A DNA stretch of 64,000 nucleotides, taken from assembly GCA_018241505.1 (NCBI GenBank), contig JAFEDS010000013.1:249417-313416 (forward strand), in the 5' to 3' direction. A program made the position numbers and the translations under genes. Shown in pieces: positions 17,640-26,664 of this stretch (position 1 is the first letter of the stretch; every line of letters starts with the position of its first letter). Under the pieces are notes generated by a model. It made no database searches and had not been told where the DNA came from. It saw nothing but the letters and a program-made list of their open reading frames with translations. Origin of the DNA: Pseudomonadota bacterium. Lineage in GTDB: Bacteria; Pseudomonadota; Gammaproteobacteria; Steroidobacterales; Steroidobacteraceae.

Positions 17640-19043
17640 ATGGCAGTTAGAGGCCGCATGGCGGTTACCCAGCGGCCCATGGCGGCGGCGGCTCAGCCCC
17701 GCGTGGCCGCGCGGCGGCCCCGAACCTCCACACTCCTGGTCGTCTTCATGTGGATTCTGGTGGTGTTCACGATCGTCCCGGAGGGGTTCAACTATCCGCG
17801 CTCGATCCCGTTGACCCCGGGCCAGCAGCTCTTGAACCAGCCGACGATGCTGGTGATGCCCTCCGAGGGCAGCCCTTTGAGCCGGGCGATCTGGCTGGCG
17901 CTGCTCGCCTTCGGTGTGGCGGTGGTGGCCTCGAAGGTGGGCGCCACCCGCAAGCTGTTGAAGCGGGCGAATCCCTGGATCCTGGTGTTTTTCGGGCTCG
18001 CCATTGCCAGTGTGGTCTGGTCCATTGAGCCCCTCATTACCTTTCGGCGTTGTATCCGCTCCGGCACCATCATTCTCGACAGCCTGGCGTTTGCGCTGCT
18101 CGCCCGCGACGACCCGCGGATGATGCAGCGGACCCTGCGGCCCATCTTCCTGGTGATCCTGGTCGGCTCGATTATTTTCTGCCTGGTGAACCCCGAGCTG
18201 GCCATCGAGCAGTCCGCCGCAACGGAGCTGGCGGGGGCCTGGCATGGCCTGTCGTTGCAGAAAAACGGACTGGGGTCCCTGGCGGCCGTCGGCCTGATCC
18301 TGTGGCTGCACGCCTGGCTGTCCGGAGAAGCCAATCGCCTGCTGGCGCTGGTCGGCATGCTCGCTGCAGTCATCTGTGTCGTCGAGTCGCGCAGCTCCAC
18401 TTCCATCATGGCGGCGGCATTTGCCGCAATCCTCCTGGTCATGTTGCTACGCTCGCCCGCGGGGCTGCGCCGCTACCTGCCTTACCTCATCGGTGCGTTC
18501 GTGGTGGTGCTGCTGACCTACTCCCTGGCGGTTCTGAACCTGCTGCCGGGGTCCGGCACCTTGCTGTCACCCATTACCGCCATCACGGGCAAAGACCTGA
18601 CATTCAGCGGCCGCACCGCGATCTGGGAGATCATCAATAGGAACATTGCCCTGCATCCGTTGCTGGGTACGGGTTACGGCGCTTATTGGGTGCAGAAACC
18701 GGACTCTCCGTCCATGGAACACCTGGTGCGGCTGTATTTCTACCCGACGGAGTCGCACAACGGTTACCTGGACGTGATCAACGACCTCGGCTACGTCGGC
18801 GGTTTCCTGCTCATCGGCTATCTGATTACGTATGTGCGGCAGGGGTTACGGATCTTCCGCCAGTACCGGCCCCAGGGAGCGTTGTTTCTCGCTTTGATCT
18901 TCGAACAGTTCATTGCCAACCTGTCCGAGGCGCGCTGGTGGAACTCGCTGACCAACGAGTTCGTGATCATGACCATCGCCACATTCGCCATGGCGAATGT
19001 ACTGCTGTACCTGCAGCGGCAGGGCCAGCCGCAGCGGCGCTGA
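17640..19043 (+). CDS. O-antigen ligase / Wzy-like polymerase membrane protein
   Basis: Polytopic inner-membrane protein of 467 aa with about 10-12 TM helices and the O-antigen ligase (Wzy_C) loop between residues 300 and 385. In that loop FSGRTAIWE (Arg) and YPTESHNGYLDV (His) carry the residues conserved in WaaL/Wzy-type enzymes. It would polymerise or transfer lipid-linked glycans on the periplasmic face. A second protein of this general kind is at 55.6-57.0 kb, so one may polymerise and the other ligate or act on a different glycan. It is transcribed alone. ATG 17640 is the first start; the N-terminus before the first TM helix (RTSTLLVVFMWIL) is basic and about 28 residues long. Confidence 0.8.
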   Translation: MAVRGRMAVTQRPMAAAAQPRVAARRPRTSTLLVVFMWILVVFTIVPEGFNYPRSIPLTPGQQLLNQPTMLVMPSEGSPLSRAIWLALLAFGVAVVASKVGATRKLLKRANPWILVFFGLAIASVVWSIEPLITFRRCIRSGTIILDSLAFALLARDDPRMMQRTLRPIFLVILVGSIIFCLVNPELAIEQSAATELAGAWHGLSLQKNGLGSLAAVGLILWLHAWLSGEANRLLALVGMLAAVICVVESRSSTSIMAAAFAAILLVMLLRSPAGLRRYLPYLIGAFVVVLLTYSLAVLNLLPGSGTLLSPITAITGKDLTFSGRTAIWEIINRNIALHPLLGTGYGAYWVQKPDSPSMEHLVRLYFYPTESHNGYLDVINDLGYVGGFLLIGYLITYVRQGLRIFRQYRPQGALFLALIFEQFIANLSEARWWNSLTNEFVIMTIATFAMANVLLYLQRQGQPQRR

Positions 19044-19045
19044 TT

Positions 19046-20086
19046 TCAGCGGCGGTTGCCGACCTCCAGCAGAATCTGCCGCATGGTGCGGCCGATCACG
19101 GCCTCCGCGAAAGTCCCGAGCGCCGTCTGGCGCGCCGCCGCTCCCAGCGATGTGCGCAGGCCTTCGTCTTCCCACAGGCGCTGGATATTCGCTTTCATGT
19201 CATCGTGATCCGCATATCTCACCAACAGCGCATCCTTGCCCGAGGTCACATAGTCGACACTCGCCGGGCAGGAGGTGATGATGGCGGGCCGGCCGAACAT
19301 CATTGCATCGAGCAGTGTGACCTGCCCTGAGGCGGTGGTCCTGTTGGCGACCGGGATCACGTTGAGTCGCGCGCGTTGCGTCAACTCGAAACATTGTTGT
19401 GGCGTGAGCCCGGAACGGACCGTTACGTTGGGCGGGACCTTCAGGCCTGCGACCGCGTGCGGCCCGGCGACGATCACTGTTGGATATCCCAACTCCCCCA
19501 TCACTGCGAACAGCAGCTTGTAGTCGCGCTGCGCCGTGCCCATTGACAGTACGAAGGGCTGCTGCCGGTCCTCCTCGAGCTCGATATCGCGGACCGGCGT
19601 TTCAAACGGCACGAACTGAAAACGCTCGGGCGCAATGTCGAGCCATTCGCTGTAGGCGGCGATCTCGCCACGCGAGTGCACAATGAAGCGATCGATTCGC
19701 GGCAGCGCCGCCTGTGACAGGCGGCGTTTCAGGCCGGGATAGGTCTGGCCCAGGTTGAATGTCCAGGCGACCACCGGCAGCTTGGAAAAGGCGAGGCGTT
19801 TGCGCATGCCGACCACGATGGGTAGCTGCGGGAATGAGGTGATGATGGCACTCGGGCGCGCTGCGCGGCGCGCCGCCGACCAGGCTTCGTTGCCGTGCCG
19901 CACATAGTCCTGCCATTCCCGCAGTCCTGTGTACTTGCGCGAACGGTCGTGTTTGTAGCTCGCGGGAACGACCTGAAATTCAAATGCGGCGTCGTCGTTC
20001 GGCACAAATTGGGTCAGGCGCCACTTCTCGCCGGCACTCAGCAACCAGGGCACGGCAACGTGCCATCGGACTGGCGTTACACTCAT
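19046..20086 (-). CDS. Glycosyltransferase, GT4/GT1-like (GT-B fold)
   Basis: 346-aa GT-B type glycosyltransferase. The N-terminal domain lacks an obvious glycine loop; the C-terminal Rossmann domain contains FVLSMGTAQRDYKLL (donor-side start) and the region QVTLLDAMMFGRPAIITSC followed by DYVTSGKDALLV, the usual nucleotide-sugar pocket. The ATG at 20086 lies 18 nt after the dTDP-glucose dehydratase stop, so the two are co-transcribed; the enzyme may use a dTDP-6-deoxysugar donor, though this is only context. Its stop is 2 nt from the convergent ligase-like gene stop. Confidence 0.75.
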   Translation of the reverse strand: MSVTPVRWHVAVPWLLSAGEKWRLTQFVPNDDAAFEFQVVPASYKHDRSRKYTGLREWQDYVRHGNEAWSAARRAARPSAIITSFPQLPIVVGMRKRLAFSKLPVVAWTFNLGQTYPGLKRRLSQAALPRIDRFIVHSRGEIAAYSEWLDIAPERFQFVPFETPVRDIELEEDRQQPFVLSMGTAQRDYKLLFAVMGELGYPTVIVAGPHAVAGLKVPPNVTVRSGLTPQQCFELTQRARLNVIPVANRTTASGQVTLLDAMMFGRPAIITSCPASVDYVTSGKDALLVRYADHDDMKANIQRLWEDEGLRTSLGAAARQTALGTFAEAVIGRTMRQILLEVGNRR

Positions 20087-20104
20087 GGCAGCGGCTTCCG
20101 GTCT

Positions 20105-21205
20105 TTACGCCAGGGCAGCGAGCGCGGCCGGCTCATGATGGCGGCCATCCAGGATCTCGCCCCACCAGCCGGGATTGTCGGCATACCACTCGACTGTATC
20201 GCGCAGTCCCTCCTGCAGGGAGCGGCTCGGTTTGAATCCCAGCGTGCGCTCGAGTTTCGTGTCGTCGATGGCATAGCGGCGGTCGTGTCCCGGGCGATCG
20301 GTCACAAAGGTGATCAGGGAGCGGGCGGTGTTGCCCTGCGATACCGGGCAGTGCGGATACCGCCGCTGCAGGTCCGGCCGCCGCCGCAGCAGCTCATCGG
20401 CAATCGCACACAACTGTTGGACGAGGTCGATGTTGGTGCACTCGCTCCGGCCGCCGACGTTGTACACCTCACCGGGGACCCCCGAGCGCAGGATCGCATC
20501 CACGGCGCGACAGTGGTCGGTCACATGCAGCCAGTCGCGAATGTTGAGTCCGTCCCCATACACCGGCAGCGGCTTGCCGCGCAGGATGTTGACGATCACC
20601 AGCGGGATCAACTTCTCGGGAAAGTGGTAACGGCCGTAGTTGTTGGAGCAGTTGCTCGTGGTAACGCTCAGGCCGTAAGTGTGGTGATATGAGCGCACCA
20701 GGTGATCGGAGGCCGCCTTGCTGGCGGAGTACGGGGAGTTGGGTGCGTAGGGAGTCTGTTCGGTGAAGGCCGGGGCTTCCGGCGTCAGCGAGCCGTAGAC
20801 CTCGTCGGTGGAGATATGGTGGAAGCGGTGCGCGAGCTTGCTCTTGTCGAGCAGCCACACCTGGCGCGCCGCCTTCAGCAGGCTGTGCGTTCCGACCGCA
20901 TTGGTCTGTACGAAGGCGTCCGGACCGGTGATGGAGCGATCGACGTGGGACTCGGCGGCAAAGTGTACGAGCGTGTCGATCTTCTCGGACCGCAGCAAGG
21001 ATTCAACACGGGCGCTGTCGAGAATGTCGCCCCGCACGAAACGGAACTGGGGATGCGCCTTGACCGGCTGCAGGTTGGCGGGATTGCCGGAGTAGGTGAG
21101 GGCGTCGTAGACCACGACCCGGTCGCCGGGATGCGTGGCGAGCCAATAGTGCACGAAGTTGGTTCCAATGAAGCCCGCTCCGCCCGTGACCAGCAACCGC
21201 GCCAT
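20105..21205 (-). CDS. rfbB: dTDP-glucose 4,6-dehydratase
   Basis: Converts dTDP-glucose to dTDP-4-keto-6-deoxyglucose. It is an extended SDR of 366 aa with LLVTGGAGFIGTNF at the N-terminus (GxxGxxG), HFAAESHVDRSI and STDEVYGSL, the catalytic YSASKAASDH (YxxxK), SNNYGRYHFPEKLIP and the family-typical NIRDWLHVTDHCRA. These are specific RmlB marks. ATG 21205 is used: GGAA precedes it, and MARLLVTGG is the expected N-terminus; upstream residues are not conserved. rmlA, rmlC and rmlD are not in the window, so other steps must be encoded elsewhere or the sugar is not rhamnose. Operon partner: the glycosyltransferase 18 nt downstream. Confidence 0.92.
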   Translation of the reverse strand: MARLLVTGGAGFIGTNFVHYWLATHPGDRVVVYDALTYSGNPANLQPVKAHPQFRFVRGDILDSARVESLLRSEKIDTLVHFAAESHVDRSITGPDAFVQTNAVGTHSLLKAARQVWLLDKSKLAHRFHHISTDEVYGSLTPEAPAFTEQTPYAPNSPYSASKAASDHLVRSYHHTYGLSVTTSNCSNNYGRYHFPEKLIPLVIVNILRGKPLPVYGDGLNIRDWLHVTDHCRAVDAILRSGVPGEVYNVGGRSECTNIDLVQQLCAIADELLRRRPDLQRRYPHCPVSQGNTARSLITFVTDRPGHDRRYAIDDTKLERTLGFKPSRSLQEGLRDTVEWYADNPGWWGEILDGRHHEPAALAALA

Positions 21206-21318
21206 AAACGTTCCGTTGCCGCTGTTCGGCAAAAGTATACATAATGCGAAGTGTATGCGGGTCGCGCGGCCTTTAATGTGCTTTATTTCCTGAAATCGAA
21301 CTCGAGGATCCGCTCCGC

Positions 21319-22599
21319 TTGAATGCCCCCACCGCCGGCCGCAGCGCCTTCCTGCGCATGCTCAGCGGCGCCGTCGCCGTCCAGATCATCCTCTCGGCTT
21401 CCAACTTCGTGGTTGGACTGATGCTGGTTCGCCAGACTTCGGATGAGCAGTATGGATATTACGTTCTGATTACGACGGCGATCCTGTTCGGCACCACCCT
21501 GCAGGGGTCGTTCATTCAGCCGCCCATGATCATCCGCCTGACCCGCGCGGCAGGCGCCCAGGGACGCTCTGACCTGATTGGCGGCTTGTTGCGCGATCAG
21601 CGCCGCCTGCTGCCGCTCGTCGGGGTGCTGCTGGCGCTGGTGGCCACCGGGTTTCTCCTGGCCGGCCGGCTGACGTGGTCGATCGCGGCCATCCTGGCCT
21701 GTGGCGCGCTGGCGTTCGTCGCTGCCCTGCGGCGCGAGTTCTTCCGCATGGTGTTGTTTGCGTATCGGCGGCCGAATGATGTGCTGCAGTCGGATTTCGT
21801 GTACTGCATCCTGTTGGTGAGCGGCGCCTACGTGGCCACGCTGACTCGCCTGCCGGCTGCCGTAGCGGCGAGTGGGCTGGCGCTGGCCGGGATCATCGGC
21901 GGAACGCTGCTCGGCCGGGCGCTGTGGCGCCACGAGCCCTGGAACGTGCAGGCCGCTCCCGGCACATTGCGCGAGATCGCACCACAAGGGGCGTGGTCAG
22001 GTTTCGGCGGGACGGCGCATTGGCTCTTCAGCCAGGGTTACGGTTACATGGTGGCGGGAGCTATCGATGTCACTGCCGTGGCCGCCCTCGCCGCGACGCG
22101 CCTGTTCACCATGCCGGTCGCCCTGTTGTCGATAGGAATCGGCACCCTGATGTTGCCGACCGCCTCCAAGTGGACGAAAGATCACCCTCCGACCGTGGTC
22201 CTGAAACGCCTCGCGTTGTTTGCAACGGCGCTGGCGGGTGGGGCTTCGTGTTATCTCGGCGTCATGTGGCTGGCGCGCGGCTGGATCTTCGATCACGTGC
22301 TGAAAAAGCATTTCACCGGCAGCGACGGGCTGCTGATTGTCTGGTCGCTCAACGCGATCGTCACGGTGTTCCGCGATCAGTTGTTGTATTTCCTGTCGGC
22401 GCGCGGCCTGTTTCGCGCAACCTCGGTGCTGACCGCGACTTGTGCGGTCATCTCGCTGTCCACCGGCTTCGTGCTGATGCGTTACCTGGGCACGGTCGGC
22501 GCATCGCTCGGGCTGTTGACTGCCGAGATCATCAACACGCTGGGAATCGTCGCCTTGTCGATCAGGGAGGCGCGCCGCGCGCCGGCGCTCGCCCCGTAA
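21319..22599 (+). CDS. Polysaccharide flippase, Wzx/MATE-like (MOP superfamily)
   Basis: 426-aa membrane protein with about 12 TM helices, beginning with SGAVAVQIILSASNFVVGLML and QTSDEQYGYYVLITTA, the normal MOP-superfamily entry. It would flip undecaprenyl-linked repeat units across the inner membrane. The start is TTG 21319 with GAGG 11 nt upstream; no better ATG is in frame. Its end overlaps the convergent epimerase gene by 38 bp. A second, unrelated-looking flippase is encoded at 28.8-30.3 kb, so two different lipid-linked products may be exported. Confidence 0.78.
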   Translation: MNAPTAGRSAFLRMLSGAVAVQIILSASNFVVGLMLVRQTSDEQYGYYVLITTAILFGTTLQGSFIQPPMIIRLTRAAGAQGRSDLIGGLLRDQRRLLPLVGVLLALVATGFLLAGRLTWSIAAILACGALAFVAALRREFFRMVLFAYRRPNDVLQSDFVYCILLVSGAYVATLTRLPAAVAASGLALAGIIGGTLLGRALWRHEPWNVQAAPGTLREIAPQGAWSGFGGTAHWLFSQGYGYMVAGAIDVTAVAALAATRLFTMPVALLSIGIGTLMLPTASKWTKDHPPTVVLKRLALFATALAGGASCYLGVMWLARGWIFDHVLKKHFTGSDGLLIVWSLNAIVTVFRDQLLYFLSARGLFRATSVLTATCAVISLSTGFVLMRYLGTVGASLGLLTAEIINTLGIVALSIREARRAPALAP

Positions 22600-23548
22600 T
22601 CGCGTCGGCTGTTTCCTGGAGCGCGTGATCGAGCGGGCGCCATTGCATGCCGAGCGCCGTTTCGGCGTGGTGCGTGTCCAGGCGGATATCCTGGGCAAAC
22701 AGTCGCAGCAGTGAAGGCGGGATCGGCTGCGGCAAGCGGCGGGCAGGCACCTTCAGCTTGCCGGCGGCGATTTCCAGGATCTTCAGAAACGGCGCCAGCA
22801 ACTTGGTTTCCACCTTCAGGTTGCGAGCGTGAATCCGCTTCACCGGCACGGCGCGCAGCGCCATCGCATAGTGAATCAGGTATTCATTCCAGGTCGGCGG
22901 ATGGGGCAAGGACAGGTTGAATATCCCGCCCTGCGTGGCTGGCCGCTCCAGCGCGCGGATGATGGCCCCTGCCACATCGGCAACGTGTACCAGGTTGCAT
23001 GCGCCATCGCCCGCGGGTCCCAGATCGCCCAGGCGCCGTGCCAACAACAGTTGCGCAATCCGGATGCTCCACTGCGCACTGGTAGGTCCGTAAACACAGC
23101 CCGGGCGAAAGATAGTGGTGTGCGCGTAGCCGCGAGCGACCTGCTCGGCGGCGATCTTCGCCACGGAGTACGGGCCGAGGTCGCCCCGGAGCGGGGCCGT
23201 TTCGTCCACCTCGCCAACAGCGCTGCCGTATACCGCCATGCTGCTGAGGTGCATGACGCGGATCCCGCGGTTTGCCCGAGTGACAGCCCCAAACAACGCC
23301 GCTGCCGAAGCGCCGATCGTGTCCGCACCTCCCGCGACGCAATCGACAACGGCCGATACGCCCTCGATAGCGCTTGCCACCGATGTCAGGTTGGTTGCAT
23401 CGACGATGCGGTGCCCGAAGCGGCCGCCGGCGCGTGGTGCGCGGCGCAGGCCGAGGATGGGTGTGGCCCAATCGGTGGCCGCCAGGGCTGCCACCACCTC
23501 TGTACCAATAAAGCCGTTGGCGCCAAGAACCAGGACTGTCTGCTGCAT
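22562..23548 (-). CDS. NAD-dependent epimerase/dehydratase (extended SDR)
   Basis: 328-aa extended SDR acting on a nucleotide sugar. Features: TVLVLGANGFIGTEVV (GxxGxxG), HLSSMAVYGSA (catalytic Ser/Thr region), YSVAKIAAEQVA (YxxxK) and FRPGCVYGP. The C-terminal about 80 residues are lengthened and basic (KLKVPARRLPQPIPPSLLRL), which is not typical of plain UDP-glucose epimerase, so the product cannot be named. ATG 23548 is chosen because the Rossmann strand begins two residues later; the open frame upstream to 24352 is antisense to the next gene and has no conserved character. Confidence 0.8.
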   Translation of the reverse strand: MQQTVLVLGANGFIGTEVVAALAATDWATPILGLRRAPRAGGRFGHRIVDATNLTSVASAIEGVSAVVDCVAGGADTIGASAAALFGAVTRANRGIRVMHLSSMAVYGSAVGEVDETAPLRGDLGPYSVAKIAAEQVARGYAHTTIFRPGCVYGPTSAQWSIRIAQLLLARRLGDLGPAGDGACNLVHVADVAGAIIRALERPATQGGIFNLSLPHPPTWNEYLIHYAMALRAVPVKRIHARNLKVETKLLAPFLKILEIAAGKLKVPARRLPQPIPPSLLRLFAQDIRLDTHHAETALGMQWRPLDHALQETADAITGRAPARGAPP

Positions 23549-23635
23549 CGTTCGCTCTTGTTTGAAGGGCATCATACCCCGGGGTGTCTGGGGCGGTGTA
23601 TAAGGTTCGCGGAAAATCCGCATGACGGGAGTGAG

Positions 23636-24646
23636 ATGACAGAACGCCAGGGCGTCGCGGCCCAGATGAGCACCTATCCCATGGATGTGCGCCATCTCGA
23701 GCATTTGTTGCCGCACCAGATCCGGGCGCTGGGCCCCATGGTGGATCGCTTTGTGGTCACCATCGACACCCACCAGAGCCGTTCCGGGCGCTATCGGGTT
23801 GCCAACTTTCAACAGAACCTGGAGCGCATCCGCCGCCTGATCCAGGAAGCGGGCCAATCCTACCCGAAGCTCGAATTCGCGGATGTCGACTACTCGCCGG
23901 CCATGCAACGCGAGGTGTCGCGGTATTTCTTCGGAGTCGACTCGATCCCGGTCAAGGCCTGGGACGGGGGCCCGTTTTACGCGTATTTCTTCGGCCTCTA
24001 CATGGCGAAGGCGCGCTACGTATTCCACATGGACGGCGACATCCTGCTCGGCGGCTCCAGCAACACCTGGATCCGCGACGCCATCGGTTGCATGGAGCAG
24101 CTCCCCGACGTGTTGGTCACCGCACCCTTTCCGGGGCCGCCCCGGGCGGATGGCCGCATTTTCGGGCACCTGGAGCAGGGTGAGACGGCCCGCGCATCGC
24201 TGCCGTGGCCCGCTTACAGCCATCGCGATGTCAGCACCCGGGTGTTCATGATCGACCTGCAGCGCTTCAAGGAGCGGCTCGGGGTGTTTCCGCTGTTGGC
24301 CCCGGGACCGGCGCAACGCATGAAATCGAGGCTGCTGGGCAATCCCCCGCACGTGCGGGAGGCCGAGGTGTTGATGACCCGAACCATGCAGCAGTCCGGC
24401 CTCCGGCGCATCGACCTGCTCGGCAATGCGCCGGGATTCTGGTCACTGCACCCGCCATACCGGTCCGAATTGTTCTATCGGAAGCTGCCGGAGCTGGTAC
24501 GGGCGGTGGAGTCCGGCAATGTGCCGGACGGGCAACTCGGTCACTACGACCTGAACGACAGCATGATCGACTGGAGCTCAGCCCGGGAAGCGAATCGCTG
24601 GCACCGGCGCTACTGGCGCATGGTGCGCCAGCGGCTTGCGGGCTGA
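23636..24646 (+). CDS. Glycosyltransferase-like protein with DxD motif
   Basis: A 336-aa protein that looks like a GT-A transferase. DRFVVTIDTHQSRSGRY sits where GT2 enzymes bind nucleotide, and ARYVFHMDGDILLGG contains the DGD metal-binding motif at about 140. The C-terminal half (SLHPPYRSELFYRKLPELV) has no recognised domain. I set the start at ATG 23636 (GGGAG 4 nt upstream, slightly tight); an alternative is the next in-frame ATG at about 23669. It is single and divergent from the epimerase. Function as an EPS glycosyltransferase is inferred from the motif and the neighbourhood. Confidence 0.65.
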   Translation: MTERQGVAAQMSTYPMDVRHLEHLLPHQIRALGPMVDRFVVTIDTHQSRSGRYRVANFQQNLERIRRLIQEAGQSYPKLEFADVDYSPAMQREVSRYFFGVDSIPVKAWDGGPFYAYFFGLYMAKARYVFHMDGDILLGGSSNTWIRDAIGCMEQLPDVLVTAPFPGPPRADGRIFGHLEQGETARASLPWPAYSHRDVSTRVFMIDLQRFKERLGVFPLLAPGPAQRMKSRLLGNPPHVREAEVLMTRTMQQSGLRRIDLLGNAPGFWSLHPPYRSELFYRKLPELVRAVESGNVPDGQLGHYDLNDSMIDWSSAREANRWHRRYWRMVRQRLAG

Positions 24647-24667
24647 GTAGGGCGCCAGGGCCGCGCC

Positions 24668-24702
24668 GCGGAATCCAAAGCCCCGAGCTGCGGAATCTAA
24701 AG
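24668..24702. repeat. Imperfect 13-bp direct repeat (GCGGAATCYAAAG x2)
   Basis: Copies at 24668-24680 and 24690-24702 differ at one base and are offset by 22 bp, in the gap between convergent stops and running into the PhyH stop. Probably a small slippage duplication. Confidence 0.5.
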
Positions 24703-25674
24703 GCCGTAGCCGCGGATCATCTTCTGGAGCCGCCGCCAGCTCCGGCGCAACGGCGTCATGGCCGCCAGCTCGCGCTCATCGCGGGCGGTCTGCTTCTCCA
24801 GGTTCCACGGATAGTCCTTGTGGATGCGCTGATGGGGCTTCGACTGCACCGAGTAGCCGAGGATATAGGCCCGGCGCGGGTGGTTGGCGGTATTCGGCCC
24901 GGCCGAATGGATGGTCCGTGAGTGATGAATCACGCACGATCCCGCCGGTAGCGGCACGGGTACGCAGTGGGTCAGATCGGGCGGCGCCACGAGCTCGAGG
25001 CCGTGAATACGCGGGTCATTGTTAGGACTTCGATGATCGAACAACCGGCCATGATTGCTGCCGCGGATGTATTGCATGCACCCGCTGCCGACGTCGACAT
25101 CCTGCAAAGGCATCCAGATCGAGATCGCTTCCACGAAACCCGACCCCGGCCGGCTGAACGCATCGTCCTGGTGCCAGGGGGTCGCGGCACCTCTGCCGGC
25201 AGGCTTCGAAATGGCGTGTTCCAGCACATTGACCAGTTTCGGACCGAGGAGCTGTTGCGCAATTGAGTAGGCGCTCGCGTACAAACGTGTCTGGCGCAGC
25301 AGCGGCTCATACCGCGACGGCCACAACATCTGGGGCAGGGACAGGTCTTTCTTGGGATCGTCCCGGGCGACCATGTCGAACAGGGCGCCGCTCTCCCAGC
25401 CACGCTTCTCGGTGAACAGGCGGTCGTAGGCGGCAATGAGCGAGTCGATCTCTTCGCGACTGCTCAGACCGTCGACGCGCAGATAGCCGTCGCGGCGGAA
25501 ATCAGCGAATTGCTGTGCCGTAAGCTGCGGGCCCACGGCGCTCCCGCTGGAGTCGGTGAAAGGTGGGTGAAAGGTTGCGGCGGATGCAGCCCCGTTCCCC
25601 TGAATCTGTTCGGTAGCGGCCATGATGTCCTGCTGCAGCCGGCGTGCCGGCGGCGCATCGTGAGTCTCCATCAT
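24697..25674 (-). CDS. Phytanoyl-CoA dioxygenase (PhyH) family oxygenase
   Basis: Fe(II)/2-oxoglutarate dioxygenase of 325 aa. The metal facial triad is visible as PWHQDDAF (HxD, about residues 166-170) and a distal His in HHSRTIHSAG; the following RRAYILGY supplies the Arg expected to bind 2-oxoglutarate. FRRDGYLRVDGLSSREEID at about 60-78 is the standard PhyH start. In an EPS locus it may hydroxylate a lipid, sugar or amino-acyl group; three oxygenases of the 2-OG type lie within 4 kb. It follows the EpsG-like gene by 57 nt on the same strand, so they probably share a transcript. Confidence 0.82.
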   Translation of the reverse strand: MMETHDAPPARRLQQDIMAATEQIQGNGAASAATFHPPFTDSSGSAVGPQLTAQQFADFRRDGYLRVDGLSSREEIDSLIAAYDRLFTEKRGWESGALFDMVARDDPKKDLSLPQMLWPSRYEPLLRQTRLYASAYSIAQQLLGPKLVNVLEHAISKPAGRGAATPWHQDDAFSRPGSGFVEAISIWMPLQDVDVGSGCMQYIRGSNHGRLFDHRSPNNDPRIHGLELVAPPDLTHCVPVPLPAGSCVIHHSRTIHSAGPNTANHPRRAYILGYSVQSKPHQRIHKDYPWNLEKQTARDERELAAMTPLRRSWRRLQKMIRGYGL

Positions 25675-25731
25675 TTAAGCACAAAGTCGCCGGTCGTGTC
25701 GCAAGCGCTGACCGTTGCCGGTATACGCTCT

Positions 25732-26664
25732 TTAGAAGTTGCTCAGCACCGCGCCAACAACAAACGCGTTGGTGGTATCCAGTTTACGACGCATTTCCGT
25801 CATCGCGTGGTAGGAGGTTGAGTTGGTACGACCCAACACGACGACGTTGCCCGCGACGGTGGCGATGGCAAAACAGTCGGAAAACTTCGCCGCCGGCGGG
25901 GTGTCGATCACCACGAACTCATAGCTGCGGCGCCAGTCGGCGACCAGGCGCTCGAAACGCATGCCCGACAGCAGCTCCAGCGGGTTCGGCGGCAGGGTGC
26001 CGGCCGTCATCAACGACATGTGCGGCACGCCGTTCACGCCGTAGAGCCGGTGCTGTTTGACATCCACCAGGGCCTGGGCGAGCCCCACGGTGTTCTCGGT
26101 TCCAAACAGCACGTGTTGGCGCGGATTGCGCATGTCCGCATCCACCAGCAGGGTGCGGCTGCCGAGCTGGGCAAATGCGATGGCCAGCTCAGCGGAAAGC
26201 TGCGAGCGGCCTTCACCCGAGGTCGGGCTCGCGAGCGCAAACATCGCCGCGCCGCGCCGCCCGTTGGTGCGCATGAGCAGCTCGGTGCGCAGGCTGCGAA
26301 TCGCCTCGCTGCGATCGTTGTAGGGGTCGTGTGCCAGGATGAGCTGTTTGCCGGGGTTGAGCTTTTCGCCCTCCCAGACCACTAGGGCGTTGGCGCTCGG
26401 CCGGCGGCGCAGCGCTTCCTCGATGATGCTGCGGCCCTCGTTCATTTCGCGCCGGCGCACCCAGTCCTGGGCTGCGTCGAGCTCGGTTTGGGTCACGAGG
26501 CCGGTGTGGAGGGCGGCTTCGGCGAAATCGACGCCCAGGCTCGATTGCGCCTGCCAGATGCTTTCTATGGCCTCGCCGGGCAGCTTGTACAGCAGCACGA
26601 GGGCGTCTGAAATGTCCTGATCAGACTCCACGACAGGCTCGGGCACGGATCGTTCGACGCTCAT
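25732..26664 (-). CDS. epsG: EpsG-type chain-length tyrosine-kinase-like ATPase
   Basis: Cytoplasmic ATPase partner of EpsF, about 310 aa. An N-terminal about 75-residue region (DISDALVLLYKLPG to TQTELDAAQDWV) resembles the small MshEN/GspE-N-like domain common in this subfamily. The ATPase core has SPTSGEGRSQL as Walker A, TLLVDADMRNPRQH as A' and FVVIDTPPAAKF as Walker B. The Walker A lysine is Arg (GEGRS); EpsG-type proteins commonly carry GEGRS, so this need not mean inactivity. There is no C-terminal Tyr cluster, so autophosphorylation as in Wzc is unlikely. Start ATG 26664 (MSVERSVPEP); the extension to 26760 is not conserved. Confidence 0.82.
   Translation of the reverse strand: MSVERSVPEPVVESDQDISDALVLLYKLPGEAIESIWQAQSSLGVDFAEAALHTGLVTQTELDAAQDWVRRREMNEGRSIIEEALRRRPSANALVVWEGEKLNPGKQLILAHDPYNDRSEAIRSLRTELLMRTNGRRGAAMFALASPTSGEGRSQLSAELAIAFAQLGSRTLLVDADMRNPRQHVLFGTENTVGLAQALVDVKQHRLYGVNGVPHMSLMTAGTLPPNPLELLSGMRFERLVADWRRSYEFVVIDTPPAAKFSDCFAIATVAGNVVVLGRTNSTSYHAMTEMRRKLDTTNAFVVGAVLSNF

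Noticed and set aside
22829-23635. Upstream extension of the DxD glycosyltransferase-like gene
   Set aside because: It is antisense to the epimerase and lacks conserved character; ATG 23636 fits the homologous-looking part.
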